Below are positions 34,051-47,200 of a stretch of DNA of 64,000 bases, piece by piece. Every line of letters starts with the position of its first letter. Positions within the stretch are counted from its first letter, which is position 1. The notes under the pieces are model-generated. The model searched no databases. It saw only the letters and a program-made list of their open reading frames with translations, and was not told the origin of the DNA. The position numbers were made by a program, and so were the translations under genes. Source of the DNA: Opisthorchis felineus (lineage: Eukaryota > Platyhelminthes > Trematoda > Opisthorchiida > Opisthorchiidae); contig SJOL01007233.1 in NCBI GenBank assembly GCA_004794785.1, forward strand, positions 1-64,000. The letters run 5' to 3'.

Positions 34051-35099
34051 ATTGAAACTTTCCTGATGTGGTTGGGACGCGGTGTCCTTTGTGGCGAACG
34101 TTTATCCTCCGTTTTTGCGGCTAATCGATGTGCGACGTGCCATTTAATCAGTGACATTTCCAAAAGTGGCCTGACCGCGGTTGAGATAGCGGACAAACGT
34201 TCGCCTCAGATTTTTGAGTGTTAGATCAATCGAACAGTGGAAATCCTGGGATTGTGGATGTAGGCGGGATGATTCTTTCCTACTATTGGGCATTTTTAGT
34301 GTCGCACAGCTGTTTACAGTGAAGAAACTGCCCTCCGGTATTCCCAATAACAGCGAGGATTTGCCTGACGAATGTGATGTAACTGGAGTGGAAGTTGCTC
34401 CAGTTAACAAACTGCCTGCTTGATGAGCATTCATCTGACTGTCTTATAAAAATGTCAACGACCCTATAGTCTTTAGTCCCTCTGTATATAATGTCTTGAA
34501 GTTTTTACCCCTTGTTACTAATGAATCCATGTCTGTTGACAACCAGACACCGTCAGCAGTCAACTTGGCATATCTCTTCATACGCTGGCCAGCTGTACGT
34601 CCTCGATACTATTCACACTGTTCTGCTTGGCTATTTCAACCTCTTCGGCCATCAGCCGCTGTGGTGCCAATAGAAGTTTCCGTCTTAAAAATTTTACACT
34701 TCACAGATCTGTTCTATGTCCTTTTTCAAACGTATGCCCCCACATCGCCCAGTCTCTGGCCAGCGCTTAATATTCGTCCACTTCCCGTGGTGATTTATCA
34801 GCCCTTTTCTTGTGCTCTCTTGGTGTTTAATTTCCTGGCTGTTTGTTGCATGTAGGTTTTAGTGAAGTAGTTATATTTAATTTTATACACACCTCTAGTC
34901 CTTTCGACCGGTAGGGGATCCTTCAATTGCACCAAAACTGAGTGTGACGTTTCCTCTTCTGGAATGCCACTCAAATTTTGGCTATGTTCAGCACTCTCTA
35001 AATAACCACAGATGTTCTTGCTTTATTTGGAGGGGCTGCTTTATTAGGTTATTGGCTTTATTATTCCTTATTAGGTCTTGATACCTGGCCCAATGTCCT

Positions 35100-35850
35100 T
35101 CTTAGTTACCGCCCGCTCAAACTTACTGTGTACCCAATTTCTTGAAGTATGTTTGTAACCTCAATTTGAGCTCTTGTTCGGTCGAACTCTTCTGTACACA
35201 GCTATCTGACTTGACTAAACACTGATGAGACAATACTGGCATACGGGGACTTTGGACGTGCTGATCAGTATTTTAGGACAATCCCTGTGTCCGTTGGTTT
35301 CTGGTAGATAGTAGTTTTTTTATTTTCCGCCGCTCATGTGTCATACAGTCCAGGAGCGTCAATGTTCCCCTAAGTGGACTGTGTCTTCATTCCAAACTTG
35401 ATTTGAAGGTTCAACTCAGATACTCTTGAAAGTTGTTGACCTCGTCATGCTTACTCACTGCAAAGGTGTCATCAACATAATGCTGAAAGATTCTGGCCGT
35501 CGCCATTTTTTGGAAATCCTCCATATATATATTAGCTGGAAACGGGGATACTGGAGATTCCATTGCAAGACTTTGTGGGTAAATAGCCGAGTCACAAGCA
35601 AATTAGTCAAGGTTCAAGCACACCCTTGTGCACTCAGCCATTTCATCCACCGTGTCTGTCAGTAACAACTTCTTGGTTACCTCCAAAGCATCTGTCCTGG
35701 GGATATTTTCGTACATTGAGACGGACAAAAATTGTAGATGACATTCAAGGGTGATCTTCACGTGAAGCCAACCGGAAGAACTAGACTCCAGATTGGACCA
35801 AAATCCATGCAGGCTCCCCATCGGTCCTAACACGTGCTGATCCACCGTGA
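35100..35850 (-). pseudogene. Penelope-like element reverse transcriptase
   Basis: The minus strand reads FLSVSMYENIPRTDALEVT (a diverged S-x-D-V-x-S-L-F-T-N-V-P motif), SPVSPFPANIYMEDFQ, then HYVDDTFAV, the RT active site with both aspartates. YASIVSSVFSQVR and EVTNILQEIGYT follow beyond a few stops. The A-N-I-Y-M-E-D-F and Y-V-D-D-T-F pair is typical of Penelope-like RTs. In-frame stops lie after LNLD and after EYLS, so it is not functional. The sequence from 33,300 to 35,100 is probably its decayed C-terminal part. Confidence 0.65.
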
Positions 35851-37104
35851 TAAACGAAATTGCTTAGCCGACACCTAACATCGGTTTAGCTGATTGATTT
35901 TCATTCCACTTTCAATCTCGATCAACCTCGTGACCTCGCGAGGCCTTTGTGTCAAGAGTAACTTTGCCCAGCAATAAATCTACCGACTTTTCTCCTACCC
36001 CGTTCAACTGTTGCAGTGTTTTTTGGTGAAGACATTAAACAGTTTATGCTCATTTTAAACCCGCAGTCCTGGACTGCCTAACCGGATGTTTATATAAAAG
36101 TATAAAGTACACGAGCTTATGGCCAGTTAATTTTCCGAGCCATACCAACACTTTTAGGAATCATAATCGTTATTGACTCATTCACCTGTGCTGAACTGCA
36201 CCTACATTCATGCACATGGAACGGTTGGGTTGGCTGTAGTTTACAAGGTAGCGTTTGACAAGTGTGCAAAGAATGCAGGGTAGACATGCGCAACACACTC
36301 TTGCTTACCTAATGTTTATCTTTCAAAAATCTTTATTTTGTCGCAAAGTCAGATGGGCAGCCTTTTTTTGTTGCGTTGCTGAACCGGGACAATTTGATCA
36401 CTCTTCAATCCAGCCATAATGATATCACGATCATAGCTGCACCCGTGATAGTTGTCCGCATTCAGCTAAGCTCCATCTTTAACACGGGACTGTAATACAT
36501 CAAGATTATCACCAGTAACCATTTAAATAAATATATCTCAGGTGTGCACCTGGTTCTTAGCGGATTATTAGACAAAAAATCATTTTGGGCTTCTTGTGCT
36601 CGACGAAGTCACCAAATTTGAACGTAGGTGTCCGACAAAGAAAACATGAAATGAGGCATGTGGCCCGTGTCGGCGAAATTCAAATACGTTATTTTTCCGT
36701 TGCAATAACTTGCCATGTTGTAAAACGCTGGCGTAGATTACGAGTACGGGAAAACTGAGATAAGTACGATACACATAGGATTTTCAGTGTAATTCGTCCA
36801 GCTACTGAACCATTGTCAGTAGTTCATAACTAACGTATCTGAACTTGGGTCTCAATATCGGTTTCCGGAACTGTGCCCTGAAATCCAAGGAATTCTCGGA
36901 AGACCCTCGTTTGCAAATTAGGTTAGTAGTAACGGGTGATTCAAGTGACTCAAGGCCAACTTCCTCGTCTTCAGATGAATGTGTTGCACAAAGGTTGCTT
37001 CCTGTTTTGGTGAGATATTCGGTGTATCTGGGTGTATTTACTTACGATACATACAATGTTGCTGTAAGAAATTCGACTACACACCTTCGCTAATATTCAC
37101 TCTT
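35851..37104. other. No recognised feature
   Basis: The first 200 bases may be the N-terminal side of the Penelope-like RT. A plus-strand frame at 36,845-37,093 includes DSSDSRPTSSSSDE, a serine-rich run like a disordered coding region, but it has no convincing splice borders. Confidence 0.3.
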
Positions 37105-38977
37105 GTAGGTTATGGATGAGGTTGAAGAAGTTTGGCCGACAAACGCATTTGGAAAAAAAACGTCGAACTAATTTTCGGTTGTCAGAATTACTGGGTTTTG
37201 TGAAATCTATGAAGAAGGCACGGAGCGACTTGTGTTATTCGCAGGACTTTTCTTGAAGCTGTCGTGCGGCAAATATCAAGTTCATTGTAATACAGCCAGC
37301 ACGGATTTCGCATTGTTCATTGCAGCTGTATGCTTCGATCCCTTGAGCAGTCAGGTGGTTGAGTAGCACTCTTTCTAGAAGCTTGTCTGTACAGTCCAGC
37401 AGATTGATACCTCTGCAGTTTCTCTGTAAACCGGCACGATTAGAACATCCTGGAATTCTCATAGGCCTTCCCTTTTCTGCCAGATCATGTTAACCAGACG
37501 GAGATGTGAACTATATAGAGTCGGAGTACCATCCCTGAACAGTTTTTTTGCCAGCATGTCTGCTGCAGCTGCCTCGCCATTCCGCAATGCAATAGTCGGT
37601 AGAGGGTCGAGGGACAGTTTCATCTCTCGTTGAGGTAGCCAGTTCACTGGATTCCAGTCGATGCTCGTCGGTTGGTTCTGCAGTCTGTTGAGGTGCTTGC
37701 ACCATATATCTAATAGTTATTTAGGTGAGTTCTGCTTCTGTCCCGTGTCAGCATTTTGAAGACTTTGGATTGGTTTGGTGCCTGCCCATAGATGGTTTTG
37801 AAAGAATCGCGAAATCCTTTTTCTTGCCGCCAAACGGTGAATTTTTTGGTCTGTTCAGTTCGTGTTCTCCATCATTCGTCATTGATGTCCCTGAGTGGCC
37901 GAGATGTGTCAATTCAAGCAACTTTTAGCTGCTGTTTTTTGACTTCACTGCTTGAATGAACAACAGGTGCAGCAAGTGCTTCGTTTTTCTAGCTGCCAGC
38001 TGTTTTATATCCTTGTTGTTTTCATCAAACCAGTTAGGAAGTCTTTGGGCAAATTCGCCCAGTCGGCTACCGTCATCATCATAAAGCTTCTGTCAACGGG
38101 CTGCATGGATTGAAGGCTGAGTGCGGAGGACAGTTAATTTTGGTACATCAACCTCAATTTCGGATTTTTGAGGAAATTGACGTCAAGCTCTATGCCATCA
38201 CTGATGCAACTGGCATAATGTAGCTTGTGAATTTGGATTTTAAGTTTCGTCCGGATAGTCAACTCGCACCACTCGTGTGATGTATATTCCTCAAGCGTCT
38301 CGCTGGTGAAGAATAAGGTGGTCAAGTAATTGAGAGTGGTCGCTGCACGGATCCGTCCATTTTAGAATATGTTGCTGTTTGAGGCAAAATCCTATGTTTC
38401 TGATAACAAGCGCATTGACAGCGCAAAGTCTGAGAAGTTGGTCACCGTCGGTGTTTACAGTATTGATGGCTTGGCGTCCGATAGTGCTTGGCCACAGGGA
38501 AAGGTCTTGACCTGCAGTCGCACCGAAGTCTTCCAGTAAGAGCATCTTGTCAATTTTTGGAACTGATTGAAGTAGGGTATCAACTTCGATGCAGAAGTTG
38601 TCCTTGTGGTTGTCTGTATGCTACAGCGTTTGGGCGTATGAAATGATCGCGTTCACGCCCGTAAATCTCAGGCGCAGCGAGGTGAGAAATTGATCAATGC
38701 CACGGGGTTCTGTGTCTAACATTTTCTTAGTGTGTTCCAGTGGTCCTGTTTTTTTCTTGTTAGGTAGCCGACACAGAAAGACCAAAACCAGCTTATGAAA
38801 ACTTCCTTAATCAGCCAGTCTTGTTTCGATGAGGGCCGCGACATCACTTCCATGCTTCTTGAGTCCCATTGCAAACAAGGCAGCATGCATTGGACGGCGG
38901 ACCTGTTTGTCAGCTTTATTTGGCAGTGTTCGGACGTTTTACGAGCCAACATCTGGCAGTTTAAGTGGAAGACTTAA
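37105..38977 (-). mobile_element. RTE-like LINE remnant: endonuclease and first part of RT
   Basis: Read on the minus strand, MLLLEDFGATAGQDLSLWP (the G-D-F-N-A motif of the endonuclease) and NTDGDQLLRLCAVNALV come first, then the RT start: TLYSSHLRLVNMIWQ, NCRGINLLDCTDKLLERVL, NEQCEIRAG and LIFAARQLQEK, ending in LRAFFIDFTKP near 37,150. The catalytic YADD region is not reached, so the 3' end is missing. Stops and shifts occur throughout. It is on the opposite strand to the LINE in intron 3 but of similar type. Confidence 0.75.
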
Positions 38978-40154
38978 CTGCCCCTGATTAACCTGCAAGA
39001 AGGCAAGATTAGTGTAAGCTGTTTTACCACTTCCTAGATGCCTTGGTCTGTAGGCCAGTGCGTGATTGTTTAATCTCAAGAGACATTACTTTAGACTAGC
39101 TGCAAACGGACTTGGAGTTTTTATTGGTAGGGTTAGTATTAGTATTCTTCGACGGTAATTCTTTGACCCGGTTTTTGTCAAGGTTAGCTACGCACTAGAA
39201 CGGGATCGGATCGTAGGACTGTCTTTTATTAGACCCCCCCTCTCGAGTGGAAGGACAATTAAGGGACACCCTGGGCTTCCGTTAATCCCTATGCACTGAC
39301 TCGGCAGCTATTATGTCGGCATCTACCCAAACAATATAGCATGTATAGCACCACAGTCAGCGCAAACAACTGGACGGTTTTTACAGTCGACGGCAGGGGG
39401 TTACAACTTCCAGATTCCTGAAACGAAGTGGATTGCCTATCTGATGACATGTCATTGGTTTTCCCGATGCGTTACCGAATGTAGGCAGCTAGTGTTCTAA
39501 AACAGCTCGTTCTGTTTCTATTCGGGGCATGATAGATGTCAGTATTCCGAAATGGAAATAGGTAGGCAGGGAGGTTGAAGGTCTGCTCTTTCTGAGGGCA
39601 AGCGCTCGATCTGAGACCTCTTGGCCGAACCCAATAGCAAAGATCGGAGAATAAGCGCGTTTCATGTGTGGATACGTTCCATTCAATCCACCTTTTCTAG
39701 CATGCAGACAAAGCGGATGAAAAATGAAAACTGAGGCGGAAAGCAGGCAATCGAAATCAGTGGCATCGCTGATGAACCACATGGAGCTCCCTGTGCATAT
39801 GGAACATAGCTGCTAGTGAATTTAGTAAAGTATGGAGCATATGTGAGGACAGTACGACTTGATATAATGCGTGAAGAATCTGTTTTGTGGTAGTAATTGA
39901 TACAAAAGAACCATCGGGCAACCCAATAGAGAGGTTCTCAGTGGTGAACCACATCAATTTTCCTGTTGGTTTGGGTGATGCTACCGACAGCGGAGACTAT
40001 CTATCATCCGGCCTCAAACACCCAGCTTATGCATTCAAACTGCAGCAGTTCACTGAAACTTAGGCCTGTCTGCTCCCTATCCTGGCTAGGCTATCCTGCG
40101 TCTGAGTGGAAGGGACAGTCTTTTCTCATATTAGACATGTAATCACGTCTGATT
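38978..40154. other. No recognised feature
   Basis: Minus-strand frames at 39,489-39,957 carry no motif. This may be the 5' untranslated end of the neighbouring minus-strand LINE or unrelated sequence. Confidence 0.3.
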
Positions 40155-41580
40155 TGCCCTCAGTGCGTAACAACTCTCTACTTCCTATCATAGTGGCAGA
40201 CATTGCTTCAGTATATGGAGGTGCATCAGTTTCCAAACCGTACAAAAGAGACTGATTGTAGTGTATCTCACTTAGCCTTGTTAACGAAGAAACAGGAGGC
40301 GTTACTGTAGTTCTCCAGAGAATGTCGCACGGCCGAAATTTTATCCTTCACACAAACGACAAAATGCGGTCGGCCATCTTTGGATCTCTAAAAGTCATCC
40401 CCATTCCATGTTGTCATTCCCATTCAACTCTGTGCTGACGTGGTTCTAGGTTCAAAGGTAGCCGTCATCCTTTTTCCATGTCCGTGCACTATCGCATCCA
40501 ACATCTCAAAGAAAAATCAACAAAGAAGACGAAGGTGCAGTGATTACGTCATTTCCCACAAACAACGAAACATGACAAATTATTTTCAAGCTGTTCGTTG
40601 TCTTCCCATCTCTGCTCAAGCAGTTTCTAGAAAAACGGCGCATAGCCCTTTTTTGCAAGATGTTACTGGATATATCCGAGATCGATGGCCACTGGAAGTA
40701 AAGGAACAAGTATTTCCTTGCAAAGATGATTTAACACACGTGGGTGACTATCTGATATTGAATGATTTCAGCATAGAATAATGAGGAAATTTCACGCAGG
40801 GAATGATTATAAGCCATGCTTGAATTACTGCCTATTAGCCTTCCACTGACGCTAACGTTGAAAAATTGGTTCGTAGCTGCGGCCAATGTGCGATGACAGC
40901 CAAATCCACGGTGAAATCTCAATGTCTTTCTTTGCTGCAGTTTGAAATGCAGTTGGTCCAACCAACCTGATCATTGTCGATGCTTTTACGAAGTGGAGAG
41001 ATTTATGGTTTGACCGGTGAGACAGTATCTGTATTTAGCGGGCTGTTAGCGCATTTTTGAGCTCCAGAGCTTCTGGCGACTGACAGTTGAGTTCAATTTA
41101 CATACCACGAGTTTACTCAGTTTTCTCGCTTCTCGGGAGAATCAACATTTACATAGCGCATCCTACCATCCGCAATCAAAGGTCAGGCTGGAAGCTTTGT
41201 CCGTACCTGTAAACGAGGGCTTATTAAGCTGGAAAGTAGAGGGAGCATGAAACAAAACTTACACGACTTTATGCGGTACACATCGCGTGACAACCTGCAA
41301 CTCGTTATCCAATCAGCAGCTTCAGGGTAAGCGCTCCCGGAAGCAATGATGCCCGAAAATGTACTTTTGGGAGAAACCGCCACATGGAGGGACAATATGT
41401 GGAAATATCACATTCCTTCACATCCAGCGTCTGCGTTCATACAAGTAAAATTTCGAGGAGTTCGAGAAGAGTGGACACCTGGAGTAGCTGCGCAGCGCAT
41501 CGGAAATGTATGATGCAGACCAGAACTTTGCGACTTTATTTTACGTCAGTCAAATTTGTAGCCGATAGAGCCATCTTACA
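40155..41580 (+). pseudogene. Gypsy pol relic: RNase H to integrase
   Basis: The plus strand shows SLLPIIVADIASVYGGAS (RNase H start, V-A-x-D-A-S in intact copies), SHGRNFILHTNDKMRSAIFG (its end, usually HTDHKPL-x-x-I-F-G), a linker with LPISAQAVSRKTAHSPFLQD, and an integrase: CGQCAMTAKSTVKSQ, EIYGLTGETVSVFSGLLAHF, ATDSxVQFTYHEFTQF and later VHTSKISRSSRRVDTWSS. The first catalytic aspartate is replaced and several stops interrupt the core. It resembles CsRn1-type Gypsy elements. No LTRs are seen. Confidence 0.7.
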
Positions 41581-43663
41581 GTAGTACCTCACATCCTTTT
41601 ATTTCCACATGGGTTTTGGGTGGAGATGACACTGACAAAACCACCAAGCTTGCATACATAGCCAACTCTCCACTCTTCAAGCCACATCTGAGGCCTCAGG
41701 TGTGAAATTCCTTAAACCCTAGACCGCTTATCGAGAGGATTATAATCAATAGTCATTTTTAGCTGTAAGATGAGTATCTGAGCCCATTTAGTCGATCTTT
41801 TAGGGGTAAAATATGTTGAGCACGATCCGTGTACTTTACCGACCCACGCTGTTTTTCTGACATATCGCTGTTGTTCGAATCACGTGTGCGTTCGGTTCAT
41901 CTAAATGCTCCCTTTAGTGTATTGTTTGTTATTCTCGATCGTACGTGTCCTCTTTATTACATGCGACTCTAAACCAACATCACGGCATCCGAGTTTTCTG
42001 TAAACTGGTTGGGTAGTATCTCTGTGCAAGTGACACATTCCTTATAGACTTGAGGCACGAGTAAAAAAGCGGTTTTCTAAATACAGTTTGAACTAATAAC
42101 CAGCATTCTACTTTCGGCTTGAATTCCGCTTCATCTGCCGCCAAATATACTACCAATGACAGTTCCTCGGCCTTTGAAACCAACACAACAAAGGTGAGAT
42201 TCAACTTTGAAGCTTCGATAAGTAAAAAAAAATTGGACCAGACCTGATCCAGAATTTACGTGCGCCCTCAGTTCACGCGGCTTGGTTTTACATTGTGTCC
42301 CAGTTAGTTTTTGAATTCCTACTACGGATTTGTGATCTCCCTTATTGTGATTGATAAAGAAATTCAAAATGATAGCACTCCGCACAGTTTATCCTACTCT
42401 TCTGTCACTATTAAGATAATCATAATTATTTTCCAAAAATAAATAATTTCCCAAAAATTTTCCAAAAATATTTTCCAAAATTTATGGTCAACTGTGACAC
42501 AAGAATGATTGCAGCCACATCGTACTGTTATATGCGCTAGCTGTCTGAAGGCCCATTTTCGTGCGGATTAAAGTGCGCATTTTCTACACTCATATTTTGT
42601 TATTCAGCTTAAAAACAAAATCTAAAATTCTTCGGCTATATACTTCCGTTTCGCAGAGCCAGCTAGATAGATCTAATTATACAACCCATTCCGCAGCTGG
42701 TGTGGTCGTCGGGCCATTTTAATATGACAGTAATTAGCAGAACTGTTTTGACAATAGCAAACCAGAGTATGCCTCCGATCCATACTGTCACGGTTAATCC
42801 TGCCAGTCACGCAATTCGATTGACGTTGTGCATGCACGCACCGATACACACTTCCTACCGATATGGACATACAGTGGCGCAGACGAAGCAAGATATCGAT
42901 TCAACAGTTAAATAATCTGTTATGGTCTTACAATGTATGCGTCATCGCTTGATCCAGCGAGGTTGCCTTCTTGTTATATTCTGCCGAGGTTATCCTCCTA
43001 GTGAACTCTCCTAATTCATGGCGGACGCTTGAATACTACTCGGTTAGAATGACATACTGCAGGTCAAACGGCGTCTTCCTACTGCCATGTCCCACTGTCT
43101 CAGAAATAAAACACTTGAACTGCATACCAGCCGTTTGTTTCACATAAGGAGGACTAATCAGTGAACTATGCCTAGAGGCACAGTCTCCTCATTGGGCGGT
43201 AAATTTCACCACAGATGTGATTCATCTGTGAATCCCAGGTAGGTGTACTAATGAATAACGTGACACCAGTCTTGAATTAACAGAGAGTTTGCTCTCTATC
43301 CTGGAATTTATACATTAATAGAGAAACTTAGAAAAACGGAAAGTGAAAATGCACGTTTGACCGCACACATGCACGATATTAGGCCACATCATTCACATTT
43401 ACTTTGGTACATCGGGGTTCCAAATAAGAAGACATGTCCTACAGTTGCACAGAATCATGTGCGCATATGATTGGCGACTGGTAGATCAAACGAGTTCGTT
43501 GATTGGTGGAGTATGGACTCACATATCACCAATGGCGAGCTGTTTGAGATTACCCCCCACTGGCCAGCTAGAATTGTGTGCCACAAACTGCCTTAATCAG
43601 GCTCTATTCCACATCAGTTTTTTTCAAACGCTTTTGCCAGTTTCTTGCTGCCAGGAAAGCAGA
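41581..43663. other. Upstream region of the GT31 gene
   Basis: No coding motif is seen. An A/T-rich array at 42,429-42,483 repeats ttttccaaaaat with small changes. The bases just before the GT31 start should contain its promoter and 5' UTR, but no CCAAT or TATA element stands out. Confidence 0.35.
42429..42483. repeat. A/T-rich short tandem repeat (ttttccaaaaat)
   Basis: Four to five imperfect units of about 12-18 bases (ttttccaaaaataaataa, tttcccaaaaat, tttccaaaaata, ttttccaaaat) follow each other. It is simple sequence between genes. Confidence 0.6.
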
Positions 43664-44200
43664 ATGAACAGAATAAACTTCAAACCACAGATCCTCCACT
43701 TTCTGCGCTTCCGGCGTTTTGACGCGTCCAGTTTCATTCTGTTAGTTGTAGTTACTTTCGTAGCAACCATTCTGGTGTGGTTGACCATCTACAACAGTAA
43801 AGTAGCTGACTATAAAGAATCAGGAACAAACGGAATACCACAACTTCGAACGTTCGATTTTTGCACACTGCGTGCGCAAACTGATGAAAATGTCCGCTGT
43901 CTGTGGCCTCCAAAATCTCCCGAGGAGCTAATCGACCCCAACACCAGGCGTTACGATTTGACACTACGACCCAGGGTTCTGGATGATGAAGAATCTTTAG
44001 GACTTGGAGAGCGATACTATTGGTGGGCAAATCTCTTGTACCATGGGACACCGATTTTAGGCTCCTGGTTAAAACGCCTGGTAGTAATGGACAGATTGAC
44101 GAGGATGAGTCAACCATCTGATAATTATTACCTATATCCGCAAATAATGGATGTTGAAGAGGCCGTACATTCAGTTCGCCAAGGGATAGCGGTCAAACAA
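43664..44200 (+). CDS. GT31 exon 1: tail, membrane anchor, stem
   Basis: It begins [19 protein letters not shown], then a hydrophobic segment at about residues 23-43, then a stem with [22 protein letters not shown] and [11 protein letters not shown]. It ends VRQGIAVKQ at 44,200, before gtgagc. The join to the last exon gives GIAVKQ followed by [11 protein letters not shown], which fits the usual G-x-x-V-x-x-x-P-I-N run just before the catalytic domain in fluke GT31 proteins. Confidence 0.8.
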
Positions 44201-47200
44201 GTGAGCTGTCATAATAAGAGTCTAATAATAATATAATAATTGTACTATTGGTGTTAATTTATAATACTTTCGTTTCTTATATTTATTTGTTTATTTAGTG
44301 TACAATAAATCTATAATTATGATGTAATAATATAACATATTTATAATATAATGCCTGTAGATGCCTATTGCTGACCAAATATAAGCTGCAAAGAGAGTAG
44401 AGTAGAGAGCATATCAGTATGCAGCGGGCGATCAAATTGTCAATAAAAAACTTTCGTTGTTCTACTACCACCAGCATTTGTTTCATGCTGTGAAATCAGT
44501 GTTGTCAATATGAAGTCTAGAGAGCTATTTTTGGGCATTCTTGTGTTATGTCTAATCTATTCGGGACTACACTGAGTAGTCTTCAGCTATAACATGTTTT
44601 TCAGCTTACCCAACTTAGTGCGTGGTCCAAACAAGTAGTGCATCTCATACCAGATCAAAGCTTCTGGCAAATGGATGATTGTGAGATGACTTATTCAGAA
44701 ATCTTCTGTTTATTATTATATTGAAAGATGTTAGTGCCAATCATTTGGCCCGAGTTCCGTTTACGTGCATTGATTGCAAGTAGATCTACACGAAAAAATC
44801 TCTATGATAGTCGTAGGATGGTACAAAATTACTCCATAAAGAAGATGTAGCGCATTATATTAGGAGAATACATCCACCATTATGGTCTACTTTCAGACAC
44901 CATCGTTGGGAAATTCAAAGATAGTCCTCCATATTGACGTTCTTAGCTCAGTTCACTGGGTTGCGTAAATGATGATATTTGGAGCGAACGATCACGGAAA
45001 AGTGCTGGTTATCCTCTAGGTTTGATCAAGACTCGTCAGCGTCTGAACTGTTGATTTTTCTCAGCAGTTCTCTAAGGGGATGGACTTCTGCGCTCTTCTG
45101 GATGGTGGGATCTCTATTTGGAGAGAGTGAAATCGATTCAGGACAAGAAGCACAAAAGGGATTTTGTTAAAAGCGGACGTATTGCACATATATTTGCGTA
45201 TGAAGTGGACAATATATTATCTTTCTTTGTCTATGAGCAGCCTAATTTAGCAACTGCGTAAAAGTAGCCGCAAGGTGATAAGTACTGGTCTTTCCGCTGA
45301 CGTACATATCACACCTATGTTGTTGGTGCGCATGCATCATCATCCCTTTAGCGTCAACTTGGATTCTAAGAAGAAAACTGCGCGGAAAACTGGCTTGTAG
45401 CCGTATTGTATTCCGTGTCCATGGAGTCCTTCACTTGATAAAGCCGTGCTTGGACAAAATAAGTTGCGTTCAACATGTTGAGCCAGGGAAGTAGAACTGT
45501 ACACGCTTGCCGCAATGCATCAGCCTAATAATTCAACATTCGTGTGCGTGATATTCGGGACAAGAGAATATCTAATTGATGAACCAGGACAAAATGCTGC
45601 CAGATGGGGAAGCGTTTTAGAGTTGCTGGGGTTTAATCATCTGTTTTGTTAAAGTGTACGTAAATTCGATCAAGCGCCAGTGGTCATTCAATAATGCAGA
45701 TTCGAGCCGCGTATCCTATTATCTTTCCGAAATTGTAAAGTAAGGTTTCTTAGAAAGGGAGAAACTGTCTGGAACTAATATGAACCGTTCTGAATGATAT
45801 TATCCTTCATGAGTTAGGTGAAGCCAACTCACGTTATTTTATACCATACCTCTGAAAATGACTGACCTCGTATCCGGCAAAACGTAATGTTGATTCTGCT
45901 TCTTCACCGTGGTTTACGGCCACCAGTAGTTTGCTTTAGAGAGTTACCTCTCCTATCCACAAATGGCAGTCATATACTGGTTCCGCACAGAGTAGAACCA
46001 TTTGTCATTCCAGCAATGGATATCTTATGCTTTATTGAGGCTGAACCACTATATACCTGAGTTGACTTTGGCGGCTCATGAATTAGGTTACGCAGTATCA
46101 CTATGAGGGTGACGATGAAGACTGTACAAATTTACGGAACAAACTTTCGACTGCTTCAGTTCAGAAGAGGGCGCACAAGTGTATAAGTTGATACAAGTAA
46201 GATAGTTTTTCATGAAACCTTCAGAAATGACACTATCACTTCAATGTGGGGGTCTAAACCAACGTTCTCAGCAGCCCTATATACGATTCTCCCATAGCGG
46301 AACCATTCGAGCCAAAACCAATAACCTTTTTGCTGTTATTGTAAGATAATCACTATGTCTCTAGAAAATCGCTTATACATAGTTAGGCTTGTGCGGAAGT
46401 TAAATTACATTATTACCCTTTCGCAAAGTTATCTAAACTAACTGCCAAAAACTTGTATTTTTGAAAGATGGTGCTTTCTAGGGAGAACCAAATCGGTCCA
46501 TTGTGAGGGATTTATCCACTGTTGTTGCCACTGCAGAGCAAAAAACTGCATCGGAAACATAATGCGATAAGTTGGGAGCCTTTGGTTATTATGCGATTGA
46601 GGTAAATTTAGTCTAATCCTTCGCCGGTCCTACTGTTTGAAGGTTCATTATCTAACCTACGGCTACTGTTGTTTGGCGGCTTCGTCATCGAGAAGAGGAC
46701 TCCCGACAAATGCATAGCAGTAGTTTGATTCTGTCCGTCAAATGAGAAAAAGCAGCCGGGTAGTTCACAACTATAAAAATAGAACGATAATGCTTCAGAC
46801 CCCCATCTTATTACACAGCAGAATAAGCAAAAGATAATACTTTTAATTGAATGGCTCCTACCTGACGAGTCTTGGCAGAAGTGTTGACGTTTTGAGTCAA
46901 GTGAAATTTTCTCCCAGTTCCACATAAACACAGGGCTTCTTTAGGAACAAGTTACCTTACTAACTAGCACTTCTCAGTTTCGCTTCGACGACACCTTGAA
47001 ATATGCCGACATCTTTACCGCTGGATCATATGGGAAGAGGCACCGGTCACATCCGGTACTTTTGACTGAATCCCCTGAAAGTAGCCACCAACGGTTCCGG
47101 ACAAAATCAGGTAAATGCACTCGTCAAATTTTTCGACATGTGGTCTCCTGCGACATATTCGGTCGTTTTAGCACTGATATTAGTCAGCGATTCTTGTTTG

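Noticed and set aside
34144..34434. Minus-strand frame of 96 codons as part of the Penelope-like protein
   Set aside because: It has no Penelope motif and is not in line with the RT reading; kept only as unexplained sequence.
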